A DNA stretch of 6,785 nucleotides from Methanomassiliicoccales archaeon (GCA_027365715.1 DAHXLZ010000316.1:1-6785), one strand, 5' to 3'; positions 1 through 6,697 are shown, counted from the first letter of the stretch. A program made the numbers and translations. Notes: a model not told the origin generated them from the letters alone.

Positions 1-2118
1 GTTTACAATTTCCGGTTCGCCGCTCCTGAGGACGCGCCCGACTATTCCGCGTGACAGCGAGCTTGTCCTGCCTGTATGCGGAATGCGTGTGTATCCTCTG
101 GATATACCGATTGTTTCCTTCCCGGATGACAGATTGCGCAATGCAAAAACAGCCATTGGTGAATTCGTGATTGCCGCTGATGCATCGACAATCCGTTTCA
201 GGATCCTGTCGGTGTTTTCTGCCTGCGATATGTGTTCAAGCAGTTCCCGGACGTAGCCGATGAGCATGCTGTCTGTCTTTGCTGTCAGGAGTTCGCGTAT
301 CAGAGATGTCTTGATATTGAGATACAGCGAAAGGTCCATCAGAGTGAATAAGAGTATTCCTTTCATCGTGCGCGGCGATGGAATGGCGAATATGACGAAA
401 CACTGGCAGGCGCCATTCTCATCCTCGGCAGTCATAATATAGTAAGTTCTTCCGGCGCTTTCCGGAAAGAGTTTTAACAGCATATCCGAAAATGGAGCCT
501 GGCTGATTTCATATATGTATTTTGCAACCGGCTTTGACGCTGTCAGCATGGATTCCAGCAGGCCGGAGGGGAACACCACACGCGCTCCCCCGCCGTCATC
601 CAGCCTGTGAAAATTGTGTCCCTCTCCGAAGTATGCGGCACTCATGGCGTTGTCCAGCTTCCTGATGAAGACGTTTACTGCAGCTACAGCCTCCCTTGCC
701 GACGATGAGCTGAAAATTGAGGAACAGACACCGTAAAGCTGTTCAGACCTGTTCTCCAGCCGGGATACTCTTTCCATAAGCTGTCCGTCCACAATCCGGG
801 ACATGAATGTCCTCAGGAGCATTCCGAACACGCTGCTCATTCTGTTCCATGCTGCAAGTTCAGACGGCAGGACTACGGGCCACCTCATTCTGATGATGAC
901 CGCCCATGCATGCCCGTTGCCGTCAACAATCGAAATTGCCAGCCTTGAGCTGTCGTTGATTACGAACCTGATGCCCAGAGAGCCAACAGCATCACGGCAC
1001 GCCTCTGCTTCCGCCGCAGTTGAGGCATCCGGATGCGCTGAGACGGCGGGGCTGTCACCTTCTGCTGCTGAACTGACGAAAAGTTCCTCCTCTGAAAATA
1101 CCGAGTAGCTCAGAATATATCCTTTCGAGACAAGAGCGCTGAATATGCCGTCAATCATTTCCGAAGCACCGCGCTGACTCCGGCGAATGGAGGTGAGAAC
1201 GGCGTCATCGATAGATTCGACAAGATCCACCCAGAAGGCATAAGAGTTAAATTCGTGCGATATGAGTTCAAGTGCTGCCGAGAAGGCGCGTGATGCGATG
1301 TCCTCAGCTGCGTCCTGGCAGGAACCTTCAGATTCCAGTAATACTGCAACGCGTCCGTTGCTGCCAGAACCGATCGGAACGACGGATATGCTTACCACGC
1401 TGTGCTCTCCAGCAGCCGACTTGGTCTTTCTGACGCTGCTCCCTTCCTCCAGTGCGAGCTTTACAGCATCATCTATTTCCAGGTTGATGCCAGAAGGGCC
1501 GGCGAGACATACAGTCTGAAGTTTCCCGGGCACAGGCGAAACAAGTGAGACGCTCACAAGGCCGAATTTACTCCTTATCCACTCGGCAATAGACGATAAA
1601 TTGTATTTTGTTGATAAGTGATCGCTCCGATAAGACAGAAACTTCGAAAGCTCAAGATTAATTTCGAGCGCCGTCACAGCTTCTGAGCGGCTGAGTGAAG
1701 AATCGGCAACAAGAGCGGCCGTCTTCTTCAGCAGACCGATAATCCTGTCCCAGCCGGGCATGTCTGTGTCCACATCGCGCAGTTCAATTGAACCAATTGC
1801 TTCCCCTCCGGAAAAGAGCGGGAAAGCATATTCAATACCGGATCGCCCTTTTTCGACGGAGTGGCCGGGCTCACTCCAGTCCAGTCCGGTCTGAAGGCAT
1901 ATTGCGGCCGGGACATCACCGGTGAGTCTGATTTCCTCCATGAAGCAACTGGCATCTTCCGGATACTGGCAGAATCTGACAAGTGATTGTCCCGAAACAA
2001 GATAGAGGCAGGCAGCGGAGGCGCCTGTTGCTGAAACGGCCGCACTGACAAAAGACTGAGCAGGATTACTTCCTTCAGATTTCTCTCCGTAATCAGCCGG
2101 TCCTGCCACATATTTCAT
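1..2118 (-). CDS. Multi-GAF-domain signalling protein, C-terminus cut off by the window edge
   Basis: An uninterrupted frame of 706 codons runs from an ATG at 2118 to base 1 with no stop, so the C-terminus lies outside the window. The ATG is the first possible start: in-frame TGA and TAG codons lie 42 and 36 bp upstream with no ATG, GTG or TTG between. A weak AGGT precedes it by 8 bases. I see about five consecutive segments with a GAF-like strand/helix pattern, at residues 23-138, 172-285, 318-440, 466-600 and 632 onward. The last is the clearest: its RGIVGRVLRSGEPEIVN at 690-706 is the typical GAF signature. The stretch at 443-465 may be a short coiled-coil linker. No membrane segment or signal peptide is visible, so it is probably cytoplasmic. 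GAF domains bind small ligands or chromophores, or dimerise. The output module (histidine kinase, phosphatase, HTH or none) cannot be seen. The existence of the gene is firm, the first four domain calls are pattern-based. Confidence 0.85.
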   Translation of the reverse strand, partial: MKYVAGPADYGEKSEGSNPAQSFVSAAVSATGASAACLYLVSGQSLVRFCQYPEDASCFMEEIRLTGDVPAAICLQTGLDWSEPGHSVEKGRSGIEYAFPLFSGGEAIGSIELRDVDTDMPGWDRIIGLLKKTAALVADSSLSRSEAVTALEINLELSKFLSYRSDHLSTKYNLSSIAEWIRSKFGLVSVSLVSPVPGKLQTVCLAGPSGINLEIDDAVKLALEEGSSVRKTKSAAGEHSVVSISVVPIGSGSNGRVAVLLESEGSCQDAAEDIASRAFSAALELISHEFNSYAFWVDLVESIDDAVLTSIRRSQRGASEMIDGIFSALVSKGYILSYSVFSEEELFVSSAAEGDSPAVSAHPDASTAAEAEACRDAVGSLGIRFVINDSSRLAISIVDGNGHAWAVIIRMRWPVVLPSELAAWNRMSSVFGMLLRTFMSRIVDGQLMERVSRLENRSEQLYGVCSSIFSSSSAREAVAAVNVFIRKLDNAMSAAYFGEGHNFHRLDDGGGARVVFPSGLLESMLTASKPVAKYIYEISQAPFSDMLLKLFPESAGRTYYIMTAEDENGACQCFVIFAIPSPRTMKGILLFTLMDLSLYLNIKTSLIRELLTAKTDSMLIGYVRELLEHISQAENTDRILKRIVDASAAITNSPMAVFALRNLSSGKETIGISRGYTRIPHTGRTSSLSRGIVGRVLRSGEPEIVN

Positions 2119-2372
2119 AAGAATCGACCTGAAGCGGAACTCACCGGTATTCTACCGTCAGGTCATTGCATCAGGAAAGTTTATAAGAATTACTTTCTGA
2201 ATACCATGACAGGGATTCGAAAGACAGCCTGCACAACCTTGTTGCGTTTTTCGCACTGAATTACCCGCCAAGTTTTTAGTCATTCCCGGCAATGTTCTTT
2301 CAGAGTGCTGAAATATGGGAGTGAGAGACGTTGTCAAATCCTGGTTGATTTGGCCGTTCAGGGGGCTTTGAG
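2119..2372. other. Divergent intergenic region between the multi-GAF gene and the HAD gene pair
   Basis: This 254-bp stretch separates genes on opposite strands. It holds the TTATAA box at 2181-2186, an AAATAT at 2311-2316 that is a weak plus-strand promoter candidate, and a T5 run at 2252-2256 flanked by a 4-bp complementary pair (TGCG/CGCA). I found no tRNA or other structured RNA here. If the small frame at 2373 is not a gene, the untranslated region extends to 2604, a total of 486 bp. Confidence 0.5.
2179..2187 (-). promoter_or_regulatory. Candidate TATA box for the multi-GAF gene
   Basis: On the minus strand this reads CTTATAAAC, close to archaeal TATA elements. It is centred about 65 bp before the ATG at 2118, which would put transcription start near 2157 and give a leader of roughly 40 bases. 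The core TTATAA is symmetric, so it could also serve the plus-strand genes. This is inferred from sequence only. Confidence 0.35.
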
Positions 2373-2603
2373 ATGGATAAGCAGAAGTCAGGTCGGAGAA
2401 ATACATACACACCTGCGGATGCTCCACAAGTCCGCAGCTCTGTGACTCTGTCTTTAAACAGTCTGGAAACGGGCAGTGAGCAGAGTCCAAAAACCTTCCT
2501 GACAGCCCCGATGCGGGCATACGGGGCAACGCAGCCCGGACGGGACCTGAGGGTTCCCGTCGTTTCTGCGGAATATCGACGAAAAGTTGACAGAGACGAG
2601 TGA
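2373..2603 (+). CDS. Possible small basic protein, unknown function, coupled to the HAD gene
   Basis: A 76-residue frame begins at ATG 2373, preceded by AGGGGG with a 7-base spacing, a plausible ribosome binding site. Its TGA stop at 2601-2603 sits one base before the ATG of the HAD gene, the arrangement expected for translational coupling. The protein has no cysteine, no membrane segment and no motif I recognise. It is polar and mostly disordered-looking, with basic residues near both ends (KQKSGRR at 3-9, EYRRKVDRDE at 67-76). Its codon third positions are about half G or C, which does not tell coding from non-coding here. It could be a genuine small partner of the HAD protein or a chance frame in the 5' leader. 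No function can be assigned. Confidence 0.4.
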   Translation: MDKQKSGRRNTYTPADAPQVRSSVTLSLNSLETGSEQSPKTFLTAPMRAYGATQPGRDLRVPVVSAEYRRKVDRDE

Positions 2604-2604
2604 G

Positions 2605-3297
2605 ATGAAGAGAAGTGCTGCCGTAGTCGGTTATGAATGCCTCTTCGATTCCCCTGTGGATGAGTGGCATCTCTCACCGTCTGTGATCGGGCGTATAGCA
2701 AAAATGATGGAGACAGAAGGCATAGTCTTTGACCGCGAAAGGCTCTCCATTCTTCTGCACGAAACGCTTGAGAAGAGGAAGAAAAGAGCGATGGAGACAA
2801 TGGTTGAAACCAACCTGAGCGATATAGCGGCTTCTGTTCTTGCAGATCTGGAGATAAACGACCCGTCTATGGAACGGCGGATTCTTGATACGGTGTCGGA
2901 GCATTACATAACACATTCAAAGGCAAAGCAGGGAGCTGTGGGGCTTCTTCAGCGACTGAAAAAAGATGCAAAGGTCGGGCTGCTCTGCAATGTGCCGCTC
3001 GGTATACCGCACAGCATAATTTATTCGCAGGTGAGAGAGGAGGGCATGATGGAGTTGCTGGACGATATGCAGTTTTCGACTGAAATGGGGATGAGGAGGC
3101 CACACGCAAGACAGTTCAGGTTCTCACTGAGCAACCTCAATGCCGATCCTGCAGAGTGCGCCGCAATTACATCAATTGCCGGGGACATGGACACGCTTAA
3201 GAGACTTTCATTCGGCGACATACTGGTGGTTGGTACGGAAGCAGACGGTCACGGCAAATCGGCAGGCACGATTGATGAACTCTACTCGCTGCTCTGA
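2605..3297 (+). CDS. HAD-superfamily protein with degenerate catalytic motifs
   Basis: This 230-residue protein has the layout of the haloacid dehalogenase-like hydrolases: an N-terminal strand ending in CLFDS (12-16), a helical cap at about 20-110, then the Rossmann core. GLLCNVPLG at 125-133 matches motif II (usually SN), FSTEMGMRRPHARQF at 157-171 matches the motif III region (usually S-x-E-x-G-x-RKP), and AGDMD at 192-196 followed by GDILVVG matches motif IV. The motif I nucleophile of the usual FDxDGTL is missing: the aligned stretch is VVGYECL, with Val and Tyr at the two Asp positions. Ser/Thr of motif II is Cys128 and Lys of motif III is Arg165, while Asp194 remains. Phosphatase activity is therefore unlikely. 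I chose ATG 2605 over an in-frame TTG at 2587 because the first core strand begins directly after it and the TTG lacks a binding site. It follows the small frame by one base. Confidence 0.85.
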   Translation: MKRSAAVVGYECLFDSPVDEWHLSPSVIGRIAKMMETEGIVFDRERLSILLHETLEKRKKRAMETMVETNLSDIAASVLADLEINDPSMERRILDTVSEHYITHSKAKQGAVGLLQRLKKDAKVGLLCNVPLGIPHSIIYSQVREEGMMELLDDMQFSTEMGMRRPHARQFRFSLSNLNADPAECAAITSIAGDMDTLKRLSFGDILVVGTEADGHGKSAGTIDELYSLL

Positions 3298-3299
3298 GC

Positions 3300-4247
3300 T
3301 TATTCCCACTCGATTGTGGAAGGCGGTTTGTTTGTTATGTCATACACCACCCGTGTTATTCTGGAACCGAGCCTGTTTGTAATTTTTGTGGAGATATCCT
3401 CAAGGACGCTGTGTGGTATATCGGAAAAACGGGCAGTCATTGCATCAACCGACTTCACAGCCCTTACAACCACTGTGTCGCCGTACGCCCTGACATCACC
3501 CTGAACCCCGACGCTCTTCACTGGTATGAGAACGGAAAAATACTGCCACGGCAGAGCCGAAAGTCTTCCCTCTGAGTGTGCACGCTCTATCTCCTCCTCA
3601 ACAATTGCACACGCTTCCCTTTCAAGCTCGACCCTCTCCCTGGTTATGGGACCCAGTACGCGGACGGCCAGTCCCGGTCCGGGAAACGGCTGTCTCTCGG
3701 CCACTTCCACGCCGAGGTATCGTGCTACAGCCCTCACCTCATCCTTGTAGAGGTCCCTGACAGGCTCAATGAGCTTCAGCTTCATGAGCTCCGGCAGGCC
3801 GCCGACATTATGATGGGACTTTATTCTGTCCCTCAACGACCCTCCGCTCTCAATCCAGTCCGGAGCAATGGTTCCCTGAACAAGGAAGTCTGCGCCGAAT
3901 GATTCCGCCTGCTCTTCAAACACCTCTATGAATTTCCTTCCGATTATAGTCCTCTTTGTTTCGGGATCTGAAACACCTTCAAGTTCTTTCAGGAAGGATT
4001 CTGACGCGTCCACAATTCTGTGGTTAAGGGCGAGTCTCGAAAACATCGATGTCAATTTTTCCGTCTCCCCCTTTCTCATGAAACCGGTGTCCACGTAAAC
4101 GGCAAGCAGCTTCCCGCCAACTGCCCTGTTCACCAGCGCTGCAGCGACAGTGCTGTCCACGCCGCCGGACAGGGCGATGATTGCCCTGCCTGTTACATCG
4201 GCACCAATTTTAGCGACCTGATCACTGACAAACCCGGCAACATCCAT
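3300..4247 (-). CDS. guaAb: GMP synthase ATP-pyrophosphatase (synthetase) subunit B
   Basis: It catalyses the last step of GMP synthesis: XMP is adenylylated with ATP and the adenylyl-XMP is aminated to GMP, with ammonia supplied by a separate glutaminase subunit (GuaAa) that is not in this window. The 315 residues match the usual length of the archaeal subunit. The PP-loop SGGVDST is at 27-33, followed by VDTGFMRKGE in the ATP-PPase domain, GTIAPDWIES at about 124-133, the lid region with HHNVGGLPE near 146-154, QPFPGPGLAVR near 186-196, and the C-terminal GMP synthase domain ending in the diagnostic NKPPSTIEWE. Nothing essential appears missing. ATG 4247 has GAGGGT 8 bases upstream. It is the last gene of a four-gene minus-strand run, 65 bp after the small membrane protein, and its TAA faces the HAD stop across two bases. 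Confidence 0.97.
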   Translation of the reverse strand: MDVAGFVSDQVAKIGADVTGRAIIALSGGVDSTVAAALVNRAVGGKLLAVYVDTGFMRKGETEKLTSMFSRLALNHRIVDASESFLKELEGVSDPETKRTIIGRKFIEVFEEQAESFGADFLVQGTIAPDWIESGGSLRDRIKSHHNVGGLPELMKLKLIEPVRDLYKDEVRAVARYLGVEVAERQPFPGPGLAVRVLGPITRERVELEREACAIVEEEIERAHSEGRLSALPWQYFSVLIPVKSVGVQGDVRAYGDTVVVRAVKSVDAMTARFSDIPHSVLEDISTKITNRLGSRITRVVYDITNKPPSTIEWE

Positions 4248-4283
4248 CTGAACCGACCCTCAGACGCTAGAAAGGGCAGATCG

Positions 4284-4291
4284 TAATAATA
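4284..4291 (-). promoter_or_regulatory. AT-rich box upstream of guaAb, possible TATA element
   Basis: The minus strand reads TATTATTA here, centred about 41 bp before the guaAb ATG, inside the 65-bp gap after the membrane protein gene. If used, it would start transcription near 4260 and give a short leader that includes the GAGGGT ribosome binding site. The match to an archaeal TATA box is modest. Confidence 0.25.
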
Positions 4292-4312
4292 GGTCTCCAG
4301 GCCGGAGGATGC

Positions 4313-4660
4313 TCATGTCTTCATTATCGCGAAGAGGAAGACGAGCACAGCTATGACTGCGCCTATAATTGCAGCGAGTATGCTGAGGAAGGCTCCCCAT
4401 ATGACATCGGCAAGTCCGGGCTGCGTGTAATTATAGTACTGAGCAATGGTGAGCCACAATATTGCGACAACTAAACCAACAACGAGGAGTACTGCGCCGA
4501 CTGCACGACTCTTTCCTGTTCCGAAATATGATGTAAAGGCACCGGCCAGAACCATGAAGATGCTGAATGTCAGCAGCAGTATGGTGGCAAAGTTGCCGAA
4601 ATTCTGGGGCGGTATAGCGTTCGAGGCGGCGACAAGATAAATTACAGATGAAGGCAACAT
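4313..4660 (-). CDS. Small integral membrane protein with three transmembrane helices, unknown function
   Basis: The 115-residue protein is almost entirely hydrophobic. Predicted helices are at about 22-45, 53-73 and 88-113. The only positive loop (GTGKSR at 47-52) lies between helices 1 and 2, so by the positive-inside rule the N-terminus and the aromatic loop QYYNYTQPG (74-82) would face outside and the C-terminal KT inside. The first 15 residues are mildly hydrophobic but do not look like a clean signal peptide. I recognise no family motif. ATG 4660 follows GGAAATGAT, seven of nine positions of the ideal GGAGGTGAT, though closely spaced. It lies 29 bp after the RAM-domain gene and 65 bp before guaAb, so co-transcription is plausible, without implying shared function. 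Confidence 0.75.
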   Translation of the reverse strand: MLPSSVIYLVAASNAIPPQNFGNFATILLLTFSIFMVLAGAFTSYFGTGKSRAVGAVLLVVGLVVAILWLTIAQYYNYTQPGLADVIWGAFLSILAAIIGAVIAVLVFLFAIMKT

Positions 4661-4687
4661 ATTATCATTTCCGGTTAACAGTTCGCT

Positions 4688-4696
4688 CTTTAAAAC
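4688..4696 (-). promoter_or_regulatory. AT-rich box over the RAM-protein stop codon, possible TATA element for the membrane protein gene
   Basis: The minus strand reads GTTTTAAAG, overlapping the TAA of the upstream gene and centred about 32 bp before the ATG at 4660. The distance would place transcription start a few bases before the start codon. The AT-rich codons for the final Lys-Phe-stop could produce this by chance. Confidence 0.25.
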
Positions 4697-4923
4697 TTTA
4701 TCCCGGTAAGCGTCTTGGTGTCTATGACTCCCTGAATTGCCCTGATCTTGTCGACGACCACCTGCCCCAGCAGATTAAAATCCTCAGCCTCGATCTTTGC
4801 TATGAGGTCATATTCGCCGAAGAGCGGATGAAGTTCCACTATTTCTTTGACCTTCAGAAGCTCATTGTATACTTCATGCTCTTTTGCCGGAGCAGTACTT
4901 ATGAGCACAAAACCTACTGCCAT
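4690..4923 (-). CDS. Stand-alone Lrp/AsnC effector-binding (RAM) domain protein
   Basis: The 77-residue protein consists only of the alpha/beta RAM domain that in Lrp/AsnC regulators binds amino acids or related ligands and drives oligomerisation; there is no helix-turn-helix. It opens with the first strand AVGFVLIST, has the helix EHEVYNELLKVKEIVELHP, the conserved turn FGEYDLIAKIEA at about 35-46, a second helix, and ends VIDTKTLTGIKF. Stand-alone RAM proteins are common in archaea and may pair with full-length Lrp proteins or bind metabolites; the ligand is not readable from sequence. I place the start at ATG 4923, not at an in-frame GTG at 4938 that would add MRGIK, because GAGG with a 7-base spacing lies before the ATG and inside the longer version, and the domain starts at once after the ATG. 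It follows the methyltransferase by 33 bp. Confidence 0.9.
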   Translation of the reverse strand: MAVGFVLISTAPAKEHEVYNELLKVKEIVELHPLFGEYDLIAKIEAEDFNLLGQVVVDKIRAIQGVIDTKTLTGIKF

Positions 4924-4929
4924 TTTAAT

Positions 4930-4935
4930 TCCTCG
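4930..4935 (-). promoter_or_regulatory. Ribosome binding site deciding the start of the RAM-domain gene
   Basis: The minus strand reads GCGAGGAATTAAAATG: GAGG is separated from the ATG at 4923 by 7 bases, a standard spacing. The alternative GTG at 4938 would place this sequence inside the coding region and has no comparable site before it. Confidence 0.55.
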
Positions 4936-4954
4936 CACATATAGTTGACATGGG

Positions 4955-4962
4955 ATTTAAAA
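4955..4962 (-). promoter_or_regulatory. Candidate TATA box for the RAM-domain gene
   Basis: The minus strand reads TTTTAAAT, overlapping the TAA stop of the methyltransferase gene and centred about 35 bp before ATG 4923. It would allow independent transcription with a leader of roughly 8-10 bases. The evidence is position and composition only. Confidence 0.3.
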
Positions 4963-6513
4963 TGTTATGCCCTCCCTTCTCCAGGAAGTGTTGCCATTGG
5001 CATCCGCAGCATATACAGAGATTTCGGCGCTTCCCTCTGCGAGGGCTAACTGGTATTTTTCGCGTCCCCTGAGCAGAGAGAGGGCATCGGCACAAAGCGT
5101 TCTCACGCTCCCGGAGATAATGGCTCCGGCAGCGCATGGAGAGAAATTATCAGTGCCGGTGACAGTTACCGACGCTGTTCTGCAACCGTAGTCCGGCCGG
5201 TGATACTGCACTTCAATCTCAGGAGGTGTGTTGAGCCTGCAGAGTGATGACACTCCGGCCGCTTCCGCTGATGAGCCGGATGCGTCAGGCAGGACGGAAA
5301 CTCTGATGAATTCTGCTGATTTGAGTTTGGTCTCAGAGTGAATCATAGCCAGTGCATCTTTGCCCACGCCGCCGCAGACCACAATTATGCGCCCGGCGTA
5401 CTTTTCGGGCACATCCTGTTCGATCCTCTGAATGAGTTCTGACGCGCCGGTGACTGTGCCACTGATTACACCTTCATGAGGCAGAACAATGAGTCTGCTG
5501 TCTGCACTGCAGTCCTTCCTGTCCATCCCAAGGCAGCGTGCGATCCCCTCCGCAAACATCTTATCAGCACCATCTGCGGTGAAATCACAGGTGAAAAGAC
5601 CGCAAGTCATCGCGCGGTACTCAGAGTCAGCGGAGGTTATCTGCATTTTAATCCTTCTGTTGAGTAACTTCATTCCGGTTTGCGATATGTCAGAAACAAT
5701 CCATCTGCGCCCCAGTCTCTCCGCAACAGCGGCAGTAGTACCGCTCCCTGAAAAGAAATCCGCAACCAGGTCCCCGGGCAGCGAAGATGCGTTTATGATT
5801 CGTTCCAGAAGCGCTTCAGGCTTCTGGGTGGGATAGCCATTCCTCTCCTTTGCCTGGCTGTTGATTATCGGTATTTCCCACACATCTTCCGGAACCTTGC
5901 CAAGCTGGTTTATTTTTGTCGGCCTGCCGAACGACACATCTCCTCTCTTAGCCTGATTCAGAGTGCCGGCGCTGTATTCATCCCTGACGGCGTCTGTGTA
6001 GAATCTGTGCTTCTCCGCATTCCTGGCATAAAGAAGAATTGTGTCATGCTTCTTCTTGAATCTGTCCCTCACTGTTCCGCCCGGATCGTGGTAATGCCAG
6101 ATGATCTCATTCAGGAAGTTGCGATATCCGAACACTTCATCCATTATCATTCTGACGTAATGGGCCGCGTGCCAGTCTATATGAACATATATCGAGCCGT
6201 CGGGTCTGAGGACCCTCCTCATCTCCAGGAGGCGCGGTCTTATCCATGAAAGGTAAGCAGACAGCCCCCCCTTCCACATGTCTGAAAACATGGTGTCGCT
6301 GCTGCCGTTCCTGCCGTAGTGCCTGTTAGTGAAGAATGGCGGATCGGCGTAAATCAGGTCAATGAAATCAGAGGGAATGTTCCTCAGAACGGACATGTTT
6401 TCTCCGGCTATCCCTGTCCTCCTGGAATCCGCAAGTGCATGCACCTTATTCGTACTGCTTTCAAACAGGAGAGGCAGCATGTTCGGTCCGGACGGATGAA
6501 GCTCATCGGCCAT
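4957..6513 (-). CDS. Class beta site-specific DNA methyltransferase (N6-adenine or N4-cytosine) with long C-terminal extension
   Basis: It is predicted to transfer a methyl group from S-adenosylmethionine to an exocyclic amino group of adenine or cytosine. Motif IV DPPF is at 57-60 and comes before the AdoMet-binding motif I DFFSGSGTT at 252-260, the permuted order of class beta enzymes. VLRPDGSIYVHID at 101-113 fits motif VI and neighbours, the variable stretch at about 145-220 fits a target recognition region, and YPTQKPEALLERII at 227-240 is the motif X region. The catalytic core ends near 290. Residues 291-518 form an extension with a Rossmann-like part (RIIVVCGGVGKDA around 375-390) and a beta-rich tail ending ADANGNTSW. 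No restriction endonuclease gene adjoins. ATG 6513 is the first ATG after an in-frame TGA near 6567; no good ribosome binding site is visible, so a leaderless or short-leader message is possible. Met12 at 6480 is an alternative. Target base and sequence cannot be determined. Confidence 0.93.
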   Translation of the reverse strand: MADELHPSGPNMLPLLFESSTNKVHALADSRRTGIAGENMSVLRNIPSDFIDLIYADPPFFTNRHYGRNGSSDTMFSDMWKGGLSAYLSWIRPRLLEMRRVLRPDGSIYVHIDWHAAHYVRMIMDEVFGYRNFLNEIIWHYHDPGGTVRDRFKKKHDTILLYARNAEKHRFYTDAVRDEYSAGTLNQAKRGDVSFGRPTKINQLGKVPEDVWEIPIINSQAKERNGYPTQKPEALLERIINASSLPGDLVADFFSGSGTTAAVAERLGRRWIVSDISQTGMKLLNRRIKMQITSADSEYRAMTCGLFTCDFTADGADKMFAEGIARCLGMDRKDCSADSRLIVLPHEGVISGTVTGASELIQRIEQDVPEKYAGRIIVVCGGVGKDALAMIHSETKLKSAEFIRVSVLPDASGSSAEAAGVSSLCRLNTPPEIEVQYHRPDYGCRTASVTVTGTDNFSPCAAGAIISGSVRTLCADALSLLRGREKYQLALAEGSAEISVYAADANGNTSWRREGITF

Positions 6514-6697
6514 GATAGGCTTCTGGATGTCAACTCGACATGAATACTTATTTGCTGCCAGTGAGCTTCAGGATATTTCGAAATAACCAGGCGGGTAGAC
6601 TCAACGGACAGATTTTTTCCTTCCAAAACTGACTCAGCGGCTATTGATTCATGGGGCAGTGCGATATTTAGCACTCATGCCGCAGATTGGCACCAGG

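Noticed and set aside
449..465. TTCCGG...CCGGAA inverted repeat
   Set aside because: It lies inside the GAF coding frame and is short; chance from codon use is the simpler explanation.
1728..2111. Minus-strand frame of 127 codons and several plus-strand frames at 260-442, 803-1108 and 1262-1519
   Set aside because: They lie inside the continuous 706-codon GAF frame, have low-complexity or unlikely protein composition, and are shadows.
2205..2225. TTCGAA within GGGATTCGAAAG, resembling a tRNA T-loop
   Set aside because: The flanking bases do not form a T-stem and no acceptor, D or anticodon arm can be assembled.
2587..2604. TTG at 2587 as start of the HAD protein
   Set aside because: It has no ribosome binding site, overlaps the small frame, and adds six residues ahead of the first core strand; ATG 2605 is preferred.
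2158..2800. Two minus-strand frames of 166-170 codons opposite the small basic frame and the HAD start
   Set aside because: They overlap each other and the well-supported HAD gene, and their translations show no domain-like pattern.
3526..4286. Several plus-strand frames of 60-108 codons opposite guaAb
   Set aside because: They are antisense to an unmistakable conserved gene and have no recognisable protein features.
4290..4306. CTCC-AGGCC-GGAG hairpin between the membrane protein gene and guaAb
   Set aside because: The stem has only four base pairs and no T-run follows on the minus strand, too weak to call a terminator.
4303..4355. Plus-strand GGAGG followed by ATG at 4314
   Set aside because: The frame ends after 13 codons and is antisense to the membrane protein gene, so the good spacing is a coincidence.
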